Made by a program: the position numbers and the translations under genes
Shown: one piece after another, positions 35,707 to 48,546 of the stretch
How the letters are laid out: each line of letters starts with the position of its first letter
How positions within the stretch are numbered: position 1 is the first letter of the stretch
The notes under the pieces: model-generated
Databases searched by the model: none
What the model saw: only the letters and a program-made list of their open reading frames with translations
What the model was told of the DNA's origin: nothing
NCBI RefSeq assembly: GCF_963169125.1
Contig: NC_084798.1
Span: 197,775,481-197,839,480, forward strand
From: Humulus lupulus
Lineage: Eukaryota; Streptophyta; Magnoliopsida; Rosales; Cannabaceae
Direction: 5' to 3'
DNA length: 64,000 nt

Positions 35707-37360
35707 GTAAGTAGACATCTACTACTCCCCATTTTTTCAAGATATTTGAAGATGCATCTTGAAAAAAATGAGGAATACTAAATGAATATATTGACTTAGA
35801 TACTATCCCCAAGACATTCACTAGATGTATGTCTATGACTTTTTGTCATTAGAAATAATAACAATTATCACTATGTGATAATAACCATCTTATCATATAT
35901 ATGTTGTTTTATAAGGTCTTATTTTATAATTTTTAAGATTAAATGTTCTTTAATAATTACAACTACATTTATTAAGAATGTTATCATAGTTATGATTACT
36001 ATTAATTTTTATTTTAATTATTATCTAATTAAATATAATTGAAATTAACTATAGGTAATTATTTCGGTTCTTAGTTTTCTATTTGTCAAAAATTTTCATA
36101 AGTAGTTATTTTTTTAATTATCAAACTTATATTTTCTTCTTTCAAATTAATGTTAAATTTATGAAAACAATCTTTTTTTTAAAAATTTATTTATTATTTG
36201 TTAAGTTTATTATTACTTTGTTATATTACTAATTATTTTGGATATTTTTTTCTTTCTAATTTTTGTTTAAGAAAGGTTTATCTCATTTATAAATTTAATT
36301 ATTAAATATATGAGTATCAAATTAATTCTTTTTAATATCACCAAATTTAATTTAAATATTACAATTATTCATCATTTTATATTTCTTAAAGCTTAATTTA
36401 ATTCTTAATATATTTCTTAATTTAATTAATTAATAATGATAAACTCAAAATTAAATAATTATTTATTATCAATTAATTTTATAGTGGTTTATTCTAACAC
36501 TACTAAAATTTCTCCTAATTAACTCTACTAAAATGTCGGCAGCATAACGACTATATTTTAACCTATTCCAAAAATTTAAAACCCTGCAAATGATACTCAG
36601 AAAATCTCAGAACATTCACAATGTACATATTATTAATCAAATTCAAACATTAACACATCTTAAAATTTTCTACACACATATTAATAACACTAAACACATA
36701 TTACTTTCTACACACATTCATATATTAATTGAAAAAATTACAACAACATAATAAAAATAAATAAATACCTATCCTATATATGATGTTTTATAAAGTCTTA
36801 TTTTATAATGTTTAATATTAAATGTTCTTTAATAATTACAACAACATTTATTAAGAATCGGTCTAAGGCTTTTAGTGATTTATCATAACACTACTTAAAT
36901 TTCTCCTAACTCTGCTGAAATTTTGGTACCATAACAACTACATTTGAACATATCCCAAAAATTTAAAACCCTACAAATGACACTCAGAAAATCCTAGAAC
37001 ATTCACAATATACATATTATTAATCAAATTTAAACACTAACACATCATACATTTTCCTACACATATTAACAACACTAAACACATAATGCTTTCTACACAA
37101 ATTCACATATTAATTAAAATAATTAAGAATCATAATAAAAATAAATAAATACTTTGATGCCACAAAATTAGAGATACCCTAGTCACAAATTTTCCAAGAG
37201 AAACTCCTTCAATTTCTACACAAACATGATATACATAGTTATAAAAAATAATATAAATATATAAAAATTAAAAGTATATATATAGACTCACATGACACAC
37301 ACATTATATATATTTATATAATAAATAAAAAACTAAAAAAATATATATACACAGCTCACA
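35707..37360. other. CACTA 1 interior with duplicated AT-rich blocks
   Basis: Non-coding. Two degenerate copies of one block lie at about 36490-36720 and 36875-37100 (each with cataacractac, then cccaaaaatttaaaaccct). A third lies at 29858-29980. These are CACTA-internal duplications flanking the retroelement. Confidence 0.55.
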
Positions 37361-37560
37361 CTATATATACCTCTTCGATTTGATGCTTGGGGCGGTTCCG
37401 AGTTGGCGGCGATGACGGGAGGGGCGAATCCGAGTTGGCAGTAGCATCGGGTGGGCGGATTTGAGGTGGCGACAATAGGTGGGGCGCTCCTCGTGGTGGT
37501 CGATGATAATGGGTGAGAGAGAGAGAGAGAGGGAAGGGGGGGGGGGGGAATGGGTTTGGG
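37361..37560 (-). other. GC-rich leader-like segment of CACTA 1 with (GA)n and G-run
   Basis: GC-rich patch followed by (GA)n at about 37514-37531 and a run of about thirteen G at 37536-37548. Its place just inside the right subterminal region fits the 5' leader of the minus-strand transposase gene. No intact start exon is recognised. Confidence 0.4.
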
Positions 37561-38000
37561 GTACTCGATTTATAGAAAGGAAGAAATGAGTTTTAATTTT
37601 TTATTTTTTTGGTTGTAAGAGACAATGGCGGAAATGGTCGAGAAGAAAATAGTATATAACATTATTAGGGGCGAGAGGACAGAGCATTAGGGGCAACACA
37701 TCACCCATGATAAATTTCACAAAGTATAATGCACCGTCCAAATTTTCCTCTGCTTTCAGGTCAAAGTTTGAGAATATTAGGGGCGCTTTATGAAATATTA
37801 GGGGCGACTCACCCCTCATATTATTTTAGAATATAAGATGCCACTATCTACTTGTCGCCTCTAAGAGTGTCACCACTAAAACTAATTTTCTTGTAATGAA
37901 TATACTAATAATATTAAAAAAATAAAATAATGTGTATTTGAAATAAGATAATATGACCGAATCTAATCTATCTATATATATATGTATATATAAAGGAGAG

Positions 38001-38665
38001 CTTCAAGGATATTATGTGGCACTCTAAAATCTCTTCAAACCACTCTTTTTATTTTCTCATTTAATCTAATTTTTTTATTCATTTTCTATTTTCTAAAATA
38101 TCTTAACAATTGAAAATATCAATATATATACATATTAATTTGATTAAAAATTTATCTAGTTAAATATTTTAACTACTTATTTATTGAAAAATACTAAAAA
38201 AATTAATTAAAAATTACGTAATAATTTTCGATTATCTATATATCTATTTTTCTTACCCTTCAAGGATATTATGTGGCACTCTAAAATCTCTTCAAACCAC
38301 TCTTTCTATTTTCTCATTTAATCTAATTTTTTTATTCATTTTCTATTTTCTAAAATATCTTAACAATTGAAAATATCAATATATATACATATTAATTTGA
38401 TTATAAATTTATTTAGTTAAATATTTTAACTACTTATTTATTGAAAAATACTAAAAAAATTAATTTAAAAATTACGTAATAATTTTCGATTATCTATATA
38501 TCTATTTTTCTTATGCTTCAAGGATATTATGTGGCAAAAATCTCTTCAAACCACTCTTTCTATTTTCTCATTTAATCTAATTTTTTTTATTCATTTTCTA
38601 TTTTCTAAAATATCTTAACAATTGAAAATATCAATATATATACATATTAATATATCTATTTTTCT
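38001..38665. repeat. Tandem repeat of ~257-bp units, two and a half copies
   Basis: cttcaaggatattatgtggc starts units at 38001, 38258 and 38516. The first two are about 257 bp; the third stops after ~150 bp and is missing a few bases after the start. Identity between units is high by eye. Non-coding. Confidence 0.9.
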
Positions 38666-39359
38666 GATTATATTATAATTATGTTTTTTATTCAAAAGTG
38701 AATAATTTTACAAAATATTATAATTATTATCATCAATCATCAATATTTATAATTGTATTTTTCTCTTATTTGATATTTTACTAAACTTGTGAAAATAAGA
38801 TATTACTAATGACATTCTTTGGATTTGTGATTTGTTTTCACTATAATAAATAAATATTTTATAGATTGTAATTTTAGTGGACATTCCTGCAGCAACAAAA
38901 GATGCGGAGGTTGATGTAAAACACGAAAAATTCTTTTTAGAAATAAGGAAAACATTATGAATGAAAAATAATATTACTAAAAATAAAATAATGCACAACA
39001 ACAAAAATAATAAATGTTTATTTAAATTATTTATGTTTTTTTAATTTAAATGTAATAGTTTTACAAAAATATATATTAACAACATGTATAATTTAATTTA
39101 AATTTGATTTATTTCAACAATGTATATTTTGAATTTAAATTTGATTAGATATTTCATTACAACAACTATTTAATTAAATTATAAATATAAGTAAACAATA
39201 TTTTTGTCTCATTTTTTATATTACTTTTTTAATTTATAGCTATTAGTTTATTAAGGAATTTTTTTTATCTATTTTGTCTGTTCTCTTTTTTCTCATTTTT
39301 GTTTTAATAAAAATTATAATAGATAAAAATATCTACATATAATAATAATAATAAAATCT
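38666..39359. other. Gene-less AT-rich stretch
   Basis: AT-rich sequence with no supportable coding frame or RNA gene. Confidence 0.4.
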
Positions 39360-40950
39360 ATCTATTTATATTTTAACTTTTTGACAAAATGCAGGATCCA
39401 AATGTTAACTTTTAACAATAAAATATTCAAACGAGTAATCAACCAAATTATACGTGGTTCAAATAATCTATTTTTACATTCCTATTTTTTAATTTTTGAC
39501 AAAACACAAGGTCCACAAGTTAATTTAAAAAAAAATTAATGGTCAAAATTGGTAAACAACTAAAATACAAGGTTCAAAATAGTGTGAACCCTTATAGAAA
39601 ATATAAATTATATATATTTATATAATTTACTTTTTATAAATAATTTTTAACATTTTGAATAAATATGATCCACATGTTAATTTTTAAAAATAAACAATCA
39701 AAATGAGTAATCGGCCAAAATATAGTGTTCAAATAATAGATTTATCTATTTCTATTTTAATATTTTGACAAAACTTGAGGTCTACAAGTTAATTTGTAAA
39801 AATAAAAGTTCTAATGGGTGATCGACTAAAATACAAGGTACAAAATAGTGTGAACCCTTACAGAAAACAAAAATTATATAAATATATAATTTAATTTTCA
39901 TAAGAAGTTTGAACATTTTAAATAAATACATGGTCTAAAGGTTCATTTTAAAAAATATAGGGTCAAAACGGGTTGTTATACCCAGATTTCGAGCTATGTT
40001 AAATATGACCTCGAAAGTTGGATTCGCAGCAAATGAACTCGTATAGTTGGAAGTATGTTCCAGGATTAAGTATCGAGCCTGCAAGACATAGATGACCTCG
40101 AATATGGTGACCTCGAAGTGTTCATGATCTCGAAAGGTAACTCCGGAGACGCATCCATCCTCAGGGATGACCTCGGATCAGAGGTCCCGAGCTCGATGCA
40201 CAGACGATCTCGAAAGCCATGTGACCTCGGGAGATGTCTCTAGCTCGAAAGCTGACAAGAAACCTGGGAAGCTAAGGCCTTGGACATATATGATAAAAAC
40301 CTTGAATATCTATAAGTGTTGTCCATACGAGATGTAATCCCCATTTATTGCTGTAAATCCCCTAGAATCGTGGGATATTATTTGGTCAGTTATACGTCCC
40401 CTGGTCTTCAGGGGACGTTTCCTTTTATATTTGATTATAGGCATTTAAAGCCATTTATTTTATTTACACAAAAAAAGTAACTACCCAAAATATGTGGGAT
40501 AATAATCCGCAGTCTTCTCTATAAATAGAGGAGTCATGCACCATTGTAATGGACCGAAATTCTGATCCTTGAGAGAAAACTCTGAAGAATTCATCCTTGA
40601 AGAATTTTCAGAGATAATCTTGAGTATTAATAATAGAGACTCGTGGACTAGGCAGATTTAACTGCTGAACCACGTAAAAATCGTGTGTTTGTGTTGTTAT
40701 ATTTTAATTGGCCATAATCAGTTATTGTTTACGTGCTCTCCTTTCACTGATTGACGAAAAACGGCGTCAACACAGGTAATGAGCAAAAATACAGTGTTCA
40801 AATAATCAATCTATCAATTCTAATTTTTATTATTTTGACAAAACACGAGATCTAAAAGTTAATTTTTAAAAATAAAGACTTCAAACAGGTAATTGGCCAA
40901 AATAAATCTTACACAAAATATAAATTTTCTTATACATAATTTAGACTTTT
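39360..40950. repeat. Degenerate tandem repeats, split by a solo LTR
   Basis: Units share phrases of the type tttgacaaaacacaaggtcc, agttaattttt, ggtaatcggccaaaatac and gtgaaccctta, recurring every 130-170 bp from 39370 to 39970 and resuming after 40773. The phrases resemble the ends of the MITE at 52062-52412, so the array may have grown from such an element. Confidence 0.55.
39974..40772 (+). mobile_element. Family-A solo LTR, copy 3
   Basis: TGTTATACCC (39974) to GGCGTCAACA (40772), 799 bp, flanked by CGGGT (39969-39973) and CAGGT (40773-40777), which match at 4 of 5. It has a TATA box (tctataaatagagg near 40519) and the gtggaCTAGgcag region that is found, inverted, in copies 1 and 2. It contains many short acctcgaaa/agctcgaaa phrases between 40000 and 40260. 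No internal region. Confidence 0.82.
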
Positions 40951-42857
40951 TATAAAAAGAACTACGCAAAGCGTATAATAATAATAAATAAAAGTAAATG
41001 TACAACAAGCTTTTTGAACTTTTTTTTCAGTACTTTAAAATTTGTCAGAATTTTTCAAAAATCTACAGGAGGTTCGCTATACAATAACAGTGAACACCAT
41101 CATGAAATAAAAAATTATGGTCAAGATGTCTTCACGTATCTATGTAAAGAACATATTGTACGAGTATAATCAAAATGAATCACCATCCCACAGTCTCCCA
41201 AAAAATATTTTAAAATATGTATGTTTTAATAATTACAAAAGTGCGGTTATATTTTCTAATTATTAGTTATAGTGGGATCTATCTCGTCTCCATATAAAGC
41301 GAGACGGAATCCATGACCTTATACGACCTACTGAGTGATGTATGTTTTGGTTTCATTAGGAGAATGAAAATAATATTTTACTATGTATAAAATATTCATA
41401 CTAACCATTTTGACTTTTTAACTTTCGGAAATGAAATTCCAAGCACGAGAATAAGTTTTCCATTCCCATTTATTAGGATTTAATTAGGATTCGAATCCTA
41501 AAAATATAACGTTTATAAAAGATATGTGAGCTATTTTATAAAATGTAACGTATGAAGTTATAACATTATTATAAGATCGATATGGCCCTGTCGTACATAT
41601 ACAATGATGAATAATACATATCATGGCTATACAGTTATATATATAGTTTGGCTTAGCTATACTTAGAAATAGATATTAAATTATTGAATGAATTGTTGTT
41701 CATGAGAGTACCACGTGCCTAGCTCGAATATATACATACATACATACGGTTTGTCTCGGATAAGAAACGAATATCAATCTCTATATGAATATACCCATGC
41801 ATATCTTTTTTTGTGGTGTGTGTAGAGATCAAGAATTGTGATATATACATTATCGATAAAGATGGATAGATAGATATATCCAAAAGTGTATGTCTCATTG
41901 TCAGCCATGTGAAATCAATATGTGGAACTCAGCTTTACCATATATATGAATCATGATGACCAGATCCCAACACACCAATAACAATATTCATGCCAATCAC
42001 TATATACAATATATGGGAAATACTGTGTGGTAGTGCATCCCTATCCACACTAAACAAAACAATTGATACTAATGAATGGTCGGGATCGTACATTAATGAT
42101 TATTATTAATAGGGATGCTGGTGAATGATCGAGATTGTGCACTATCAATAAATACACTATTGCAATTTTCCCATGTATATTTGTAATATTTACGTTTTTT
42201 CTTTTCTTTTTCTATGGAATAATGAAATTAAAGATCGATGTTTAGTACGTTCTTTATTGATTTCTTTCTTTGTGATTACCTTAATCCAAACAACTATGAT
42301 ATTAACATTTCTCATACCTTTTAAACTTCAAATTTTAATAGAATTAATAAACCAAACAACTTGATGTTACACCATTTAAAGTTTTATGACTTTTAATTTC
42401 ATTATTTTTATTTAAAATAAATACATGATATAGTATATTCATAGACATAAATGAAGATACATCAATATTTTCAAAATGAAACAATAGATAGATATGTCTC
42501 AATTGGAGACAATATATGTTGATCCAAAACATTACGTAAGTGTAGCTGAACACGATATATATAGCAGTTTATAATATATGGCACTTTTCGCTTTCTTTGG
42601 TTTATGGTAGAATATTATTGTAGAAACTGCCATATCATTGTCATCACATTACTTACACTCCTTTAATTCTAATCTCCACTTTATAGCTCTCATACATATC
42701 CATAAAACTTTTAATTAGTGACCCTGTATTTTATATGTTTCTTATGCCGAATTCATGTCACAATCTTTCTTTTAATTTCTACCCCCATTGCAAAACTACT
42801 TTCATTAAAAAGTTTAATGTCAATAAAATTTGTATTAGTGCAACTTAATCAATCAAT
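40951..42857. other. Gene-less stretch with one candidate MITE
   Basis: AT-rich. A small inverted-repeat unit may lie at about 42014-42171 (gggaaatactg at the left, cactattgcaattttccc at the right) with related phrases gaatggtcgggatcgtac and gaatgatcgagattgtgc inside. No gene called; short hydrophobic frames at 42173-42364 have no support. Confidence 0.35.
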
Positions 42858-42860
42858 TAA

Positions 42861-44225
42861 CACTACTAAAAAAGACCAGATGCTAAGTCTTCTCTAATCA
42901 TCATTAATCTTTCTCATAATAAATCAATATGTCATAAATTTTTAAACATATTGCTCAATTTTAGTAAAAGGAGTTGAAAATCATTTACGGGATTAAAAAA
43001 ATTGAGCAGAATTTCTCTTATTTCTACATACTATCCATAATTTTACAAATTACAACAAAATAATCAAACAATACCACACAACAACTTTCATCATTATTTC
43101 TCAACAGCACACAAGTCCCAGATCCTAATTCTTCTCTAAAAATCATTAATCTTTATCATAATATATCAATATGTTATAAAGTTTATGATAACATACATTT
43201 GAAATAGTTAAGTTCTTCCAAATACACCTACAATGTTATGTGAAGAAATTAATAATAAACAAAAATTAAATTCTAAAATCATATCTCATTAAACTAATAT
43301 ACTAAGAAAATACAAACTTTCAAAATGAAAATGAATTCAAAATAACCAATTTAACATATATCTTTCTACAACAAGATTTTAATTAACACAATATACAATT
43401 TAAAATATTTAAAAAATTGAAATAATAAATTATAATATTAATTTTTGGCCAAAATTAAAAAAAAAATATATATAAAAATTGTTTAAATAATTCTAAACTA
43501 ATCTACAACATTGTAGTTATCACTACTAACATTACTTAATATATTTAATTCTATAATATACAAAAAAAATAACACAAACTAAATATATGATAATATTATT
43601 TTAAGCCAAATATTAAAAAAAATAAAATTCAAACCTTACTCAAGATAGCTCCAAAATCAATGTCTCAAGCTCCTTTAGTCTACTATGAAGATAACCCACT
43701 CTATTTTAACCTAAATCATCCATAAAACAACATACATTTTTTAATTTTCTCAAACTTTTTTTTTTTTTTTTAAATTATGGCAAAATCTTCAAATTACTTA
43801 CCAATACCAAGCACCAAAAATTACTCTTGATATTAGATGAATATGGTGATGAAAAAGACCCAAAAACCTTCAATTTCAACAAAAAAAAAAAAAAAGGACA
43901 ATGGTGGCTGGTTTCAATGGCTGGCCCAATGAAAAAGAAAAAGAGAGAAGAGAGGGGAAAAGAGAGGGAAATAGAGGGGCTTCTCTTGGGCTTTTTTGCC
44001 TAGAAATTGGGCCCTATCTCGGTGGGCCTGTGGAGTATCACTGGGAAAGGGCCCAATGCTAGGCTCCAATTTTTTTTTTAAAATATGTTCCTAACTCGGT
44101 GGGCCACAAGAGCCCACCGTGATAAGCCACCCATTTTTTTTTTTAAAATATACCAATCTCGCCGCACACATATGGGTCCCCTGAGATTGGTATGACGGAT
44201 TATGCCAATTTTTTTTTTTGTAGGG
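42861..44225. mobile_element. CACTA transposon 3, small non-autonomous
   Basis: Left end CACTACTAAAAAAG (42861); the right end reads ttttttttttGTAGGG (44225), a one-base variant of the inverted CACTAC end. Target duplication TAA lies at 42858-42860 and 44226-44228. The right half has ctcggtgggcc and its inverse gcccaccgtg at about 44019 and 44095-44120, as expected for subterminal transposase-binding motifs. There is no transposase; the interior is AT-rich with a GA-rich patch at 43930-43985. Confidence 0.72.
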
Positions 44226-44228
44226 TAA

Positions 44229-46936
44229 AGAAAATATATATAATCAATCCAAAATTCTAAAATTGACATCTATTTAAACTTTCTCATTATTACTGTTCCA
44301 CGCATATGAATATATACAGAAAGCGTGTGAAAATATTAATATATTTATAAGTATATAATTATTTTACTTATTATCATTACTAATTAATTTTGAGATTAAA
44401 ATATATCTTTAATGGAGTATCAAATTAGTGATGCAATGTTAAAATATATAACACACTCTAAAAAAAAGTTACGAATTTGGCACTTACTAAATATTATGTC
44501 AAATTTTGCAAAGAATATAACATGATATATATTTAAAACAATATTAATTAATTACTTTTATGTCATTTTTAATATTTTAATATTATTTTTAGTATAGCAT
44601 TAAATATAAATGAAGATATTTTATATAATTATATTTTTAGATAATAATAAAATTAAAGTATTTTTTTTTTTAAAAAAAAATATTAAATGAGCATTAATAT
44701 ATAAAATATTCATTTTTTTAATCAAATTTTACACCAGTGCTTATAAAAGTTATGCCAAATATTCTATTGACTTTTTATGCTAAAGATGGTATAATATATT
44801 CATAATTCTAGAGCATCACACATGAAGCAAATAAACTAGTGATCATATATTATCATATATATATATATGTTGTGTCAACCTATATATGATATATCTAAAT
44901 ATATTCTTCATCATGATCCAAAAGATGATAAGTATACAACGAATCACTGATCATGATCATTAATTACCTCTCTACTCGTATATATATATATATATATATA
45001 TACGTACTTATCAATCGTGTTCTCTTGCTTTTCTGACCACATTTTATTTTTAACATATATATATATATATATGTATGTGTATAGATTATTATAGGTCATC
45101 ACGTCATACTTTTCAACATATATACTTCTTTCAACATAAACAGACCGGAGTGTTTTTCTTGGCGTGCCGCTTCATCACTCTTCTTCTAACTATGTAATCT
45201 AGTCTTCCTTTTCATTTATTTCTTTAACTTGATGTTGAAAATAAGTAAATATATATTTATATTCATATATTTGTGGAGAAGTCATTTTAAGCGTAAACCC
45301 TAGTTAGAAGCATACTCAATATACACCATATAAATATTATGTGTTGTTATATTTGATATTTTAAAGTGACTAATACCATATAAGATGACTTTCCACGATT
45401 AGTTAGTAATATTCAATATTAATTCTAAATTTAAATTATGTGGGCACCTGATATTCGATTGCACCAATAACAACATGCACTCTCATTTAGTGTTGATCAC
45501 CAAATATATTTTTTAGCATTTCTCATATAATAATACCTAAGAGCATATTAATTATTCACATACATAAAAAAATAACAATACCTTATAAAAATTTATTGTA
45601 ATATATTCTCGTACGTATTTTATTTTGAGTTGATACTACTGCACGTTTTGATTAAAACGTATTATTAAAAAAAACTATTAATAAAAGTGATAACATTAAT
45701 TGTCTATATTCCAAGTATCTAGTACCAAACAGCTTTTAGTCGATTATACTCTTTTTCCTCTATGCATTAATTATATATATTAATTAGATTGATTCTCACA
45801 TATTATAATGAATCAATGTACATAATTTATAAAGGGAATATCAATTATTTTCTTATGTAATAGAATACATTGAAGTGGCATATATGGGAGCCATTATTGG
45901 TAAAAGTTGCTCTTTTTAATCTCCAACAAATTTGGAATAATTGGCACGTGATAACAGAAAATAGAAAATTAAACCTGAATTATTAAACCATTAATGAATG
46001 TCTCAGATCTATATATGAGAATTTTATCTCATTTGAATCTTTGGTAGAAGTTTATTTGTTGTCATGGTTTTTTTACGTGTTGTTTTTGTACAATAAATTA
46101 AAGGATATATTATTTACATAAGTTTTACTCTTTAATAATCCTTATTAATTAACAAGCTACATTAATAATGATATGTGGCGGTTGCTTACTTTAATTTATT
46201 TATTAAAAGACTGTTATTTAATTGAATTAATTCTTTATAATTCAACAATAGATGCGCATAACTAAATAAAAAAAAAAATAGAGTGAATTTGCAAAGTATT
46301 ATATTTAGAATTTTAAAAGCATGTGTGAATTTGAAACTTATAACATAATGTATAAAGATATTGTATAATAAGTCAAGTTCATGGATGGAATAAAAATACA
46401 TACAACGAACACATTTAAAACGCTAGTAAAAAATAATGAAGGCCAACTACAATAAATAAAATAGTATTTATATATATATATATATTTATATATAACTAAT
46501 GAGAGAATCAAAATTAGGTATTTAGTTAGGTTTTCAAAATAATTTTAACAAGGCCCCGATTGTAGAATATATAAGAAAATTTGAATAAGACTGCATATGA
46601 ATAACGAAATATATATATATATATATACATATTATAGGATTTATTTAAAAGAATGAATATTTAAAAAAAAAATGCTAGCTAAATTTAATATAATTCGTAA
46701 TAATTGACATTTTCAATTAAGGGCTTTAAATACAACAATTCTTTGTGTACAATTAACCAAATCATATTGCCATATAATTGGAACTTTATATCCTTCAAGT
46801 TCAAGTCATGTAATAAATTGTTTGCTCAAAGCAAAATATCCCGAACATAACAGACTATATTAAACTTGAAAATATATACATAAATATAAATATTTACAAA
46901 AAAATGTAGTATGTGGGTGCTCTAAGATAAAGCCAT
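44229..46936. other. Gene-less AT-rich stretch
   Basis: Contains (AT)n runs near 44976-45002 and 45057-45072. Short frames (for example near 46186-46401) are AT-rich chance frames. No promoter, RNA gene or transposon boundary is convincing. Confidence 0.4.
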
Positions 46937-48546
46937 ATTCACTACAAGAAATTCACCATATAGCGACGACTTCTATTGCGACGACAATTATGTCGTCGAA
47001 ATAGAACACATAAAATCACAAAAATTGGATTTTTTATTTTTTTTAAATTTTATTAAAAACCTACAAAGAGGAAATGTCATTGCAATAGATGTCGTCGCTG
47101 TAGGTTCAAAATATCTTGACCTATAGAGACAGCAGGTCGTCGCTATAGGTCTCTAAATTTTTTGGAGGGGATATATAGCGCCCAAATTATTTATTATTAA
47201 TGTTTTATTTTTTTTCTAAAATAACCTATAGTGCTCTCTAAATTTTTTGGAGGGAATATACAGCTCCCAAATTATTTATTATTTATTATTAATGTTTTAT
47301 TTTGTTTTCTCAAATAACATATGACATGTCGTCGTTATAAAGGTCCAAAAAAAATGGTGGGAAACTTTGTTAGACTTTTATTTGAGCTTACATTATAAAT
47401 GTCCCCCCAAAAAAAAATTAGCACTAGAACTTGAATTTTGGAAACTCTCTATAGCGACGACATGTCGTCGCTATAGGTTATTTTCATTAATGAAAACTGT
47501 GCATTTCATCTACTAAGACGATGGTCATCGCTGTAGGTTTTGGGTATATATTAGAAAACCCCGATCCTTTCTCTTCTTCTTTCTCATTTTCTTATTAAAT
47601 GTTTCATAGGGTCTCGGTTTCTCTCCACCCCCAGCACGCCTCAACTTAGTTTAGGTAAAGTTTTTTTGGTTTTTAGTGTTAGATTTATCATATATGTTCT
47701 CTTATGCCTATATCTAAATTCTAATTGATTTTATTAGTTTTTTTTTCTTTCTATTTTGATGAGTTTTCTCCATTGTTGATGGTATTTATAAGGATTTTAG
47801 GGATTATGTTTGTGTTTTATGAGTTTTCTAAGATATGCATAATTTTTACTTTGAGTTTAGTGATTTTTAATGTTATTCTATGAAAATGTTAGGTTTATTA
47901 GAGATTATTGATGAATTTAATTTTTTTTGTTTTTTTTTCTTCTTCTTAAATATTGGTTTTATAGACTGGTTTTGGCTTTGAGGCTTGATTATTGTGGACT
48001 TGGATAACTCTTGGAGGTTAGTTTTAATTTTATTTTTCATATATTTAATGTTATTAGCTTTTTGTAAATGCATATGTAAATGTGATTTGATTAATATGTT
48101 ATATGAATATGATTAGTTTATTTTTTAGTGTAAAACTATATGAATATTATTGACGCGGTTCTTCGCCAACAGGTAATTAAGAAAAGAAGAGAAAGAGATT
48201 AGTGCTTAGGTTGAACCGAAACAGATATATGATCTTAGGAAATGAAATGGTGACTCAAGACACGTTTTTTAAGTGGTTCAAAGGTTAAAATCCTTCTACT
48301 CTACTAGTCAGTATTATTGCTATATACTGGATATTTGATTACAGGGTCTTTTTTACAAGAGAGCATCCAACCCCTATTTAATCCCAGGGTCTCCATATTT
48401 ATAGGAGAAGGCACCTGTGAGTTGGTAAGAAGGTCATCCCGTGACCTTCTTACCCATCGTATCAACTCTGTGACATTCATGATTAATTCCTAAACCTGAC
48501 ACATAAGTGTGGTCAAATCAATAGGTAAGGAGATAATGGGCCGCAC

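Larger units (their letters stand above)
28009..37898 (-). mobile_element. CACTA (En/Spm) transposon 1, carrying nested retroelements
   Basis: Left end CACTACAACAAAAATCAG; the right end reads inverted as CATTACAAGAAAATTAG. Both are followed by TTTTAG and GGGGC or GTGGTGAC. The 3-bp target duplication AAT lies at 28006-28008 and 37899-37901. Subterminal (a)ggggcga(c) motifs occur in both orientations near both ends. Remnants of a transposase gene on the minus strand lie at the left. The interior is expanded to 9.9 kb by a truncated Ty3/gypsy element. It is defective. Confidence 0.88.

Noticed and set aside
41275..41310. Short hairpin (cgtctc...gagacg)
   Set aside because: A six-base stem with no flanking conservation is expected by chance in a window this size.
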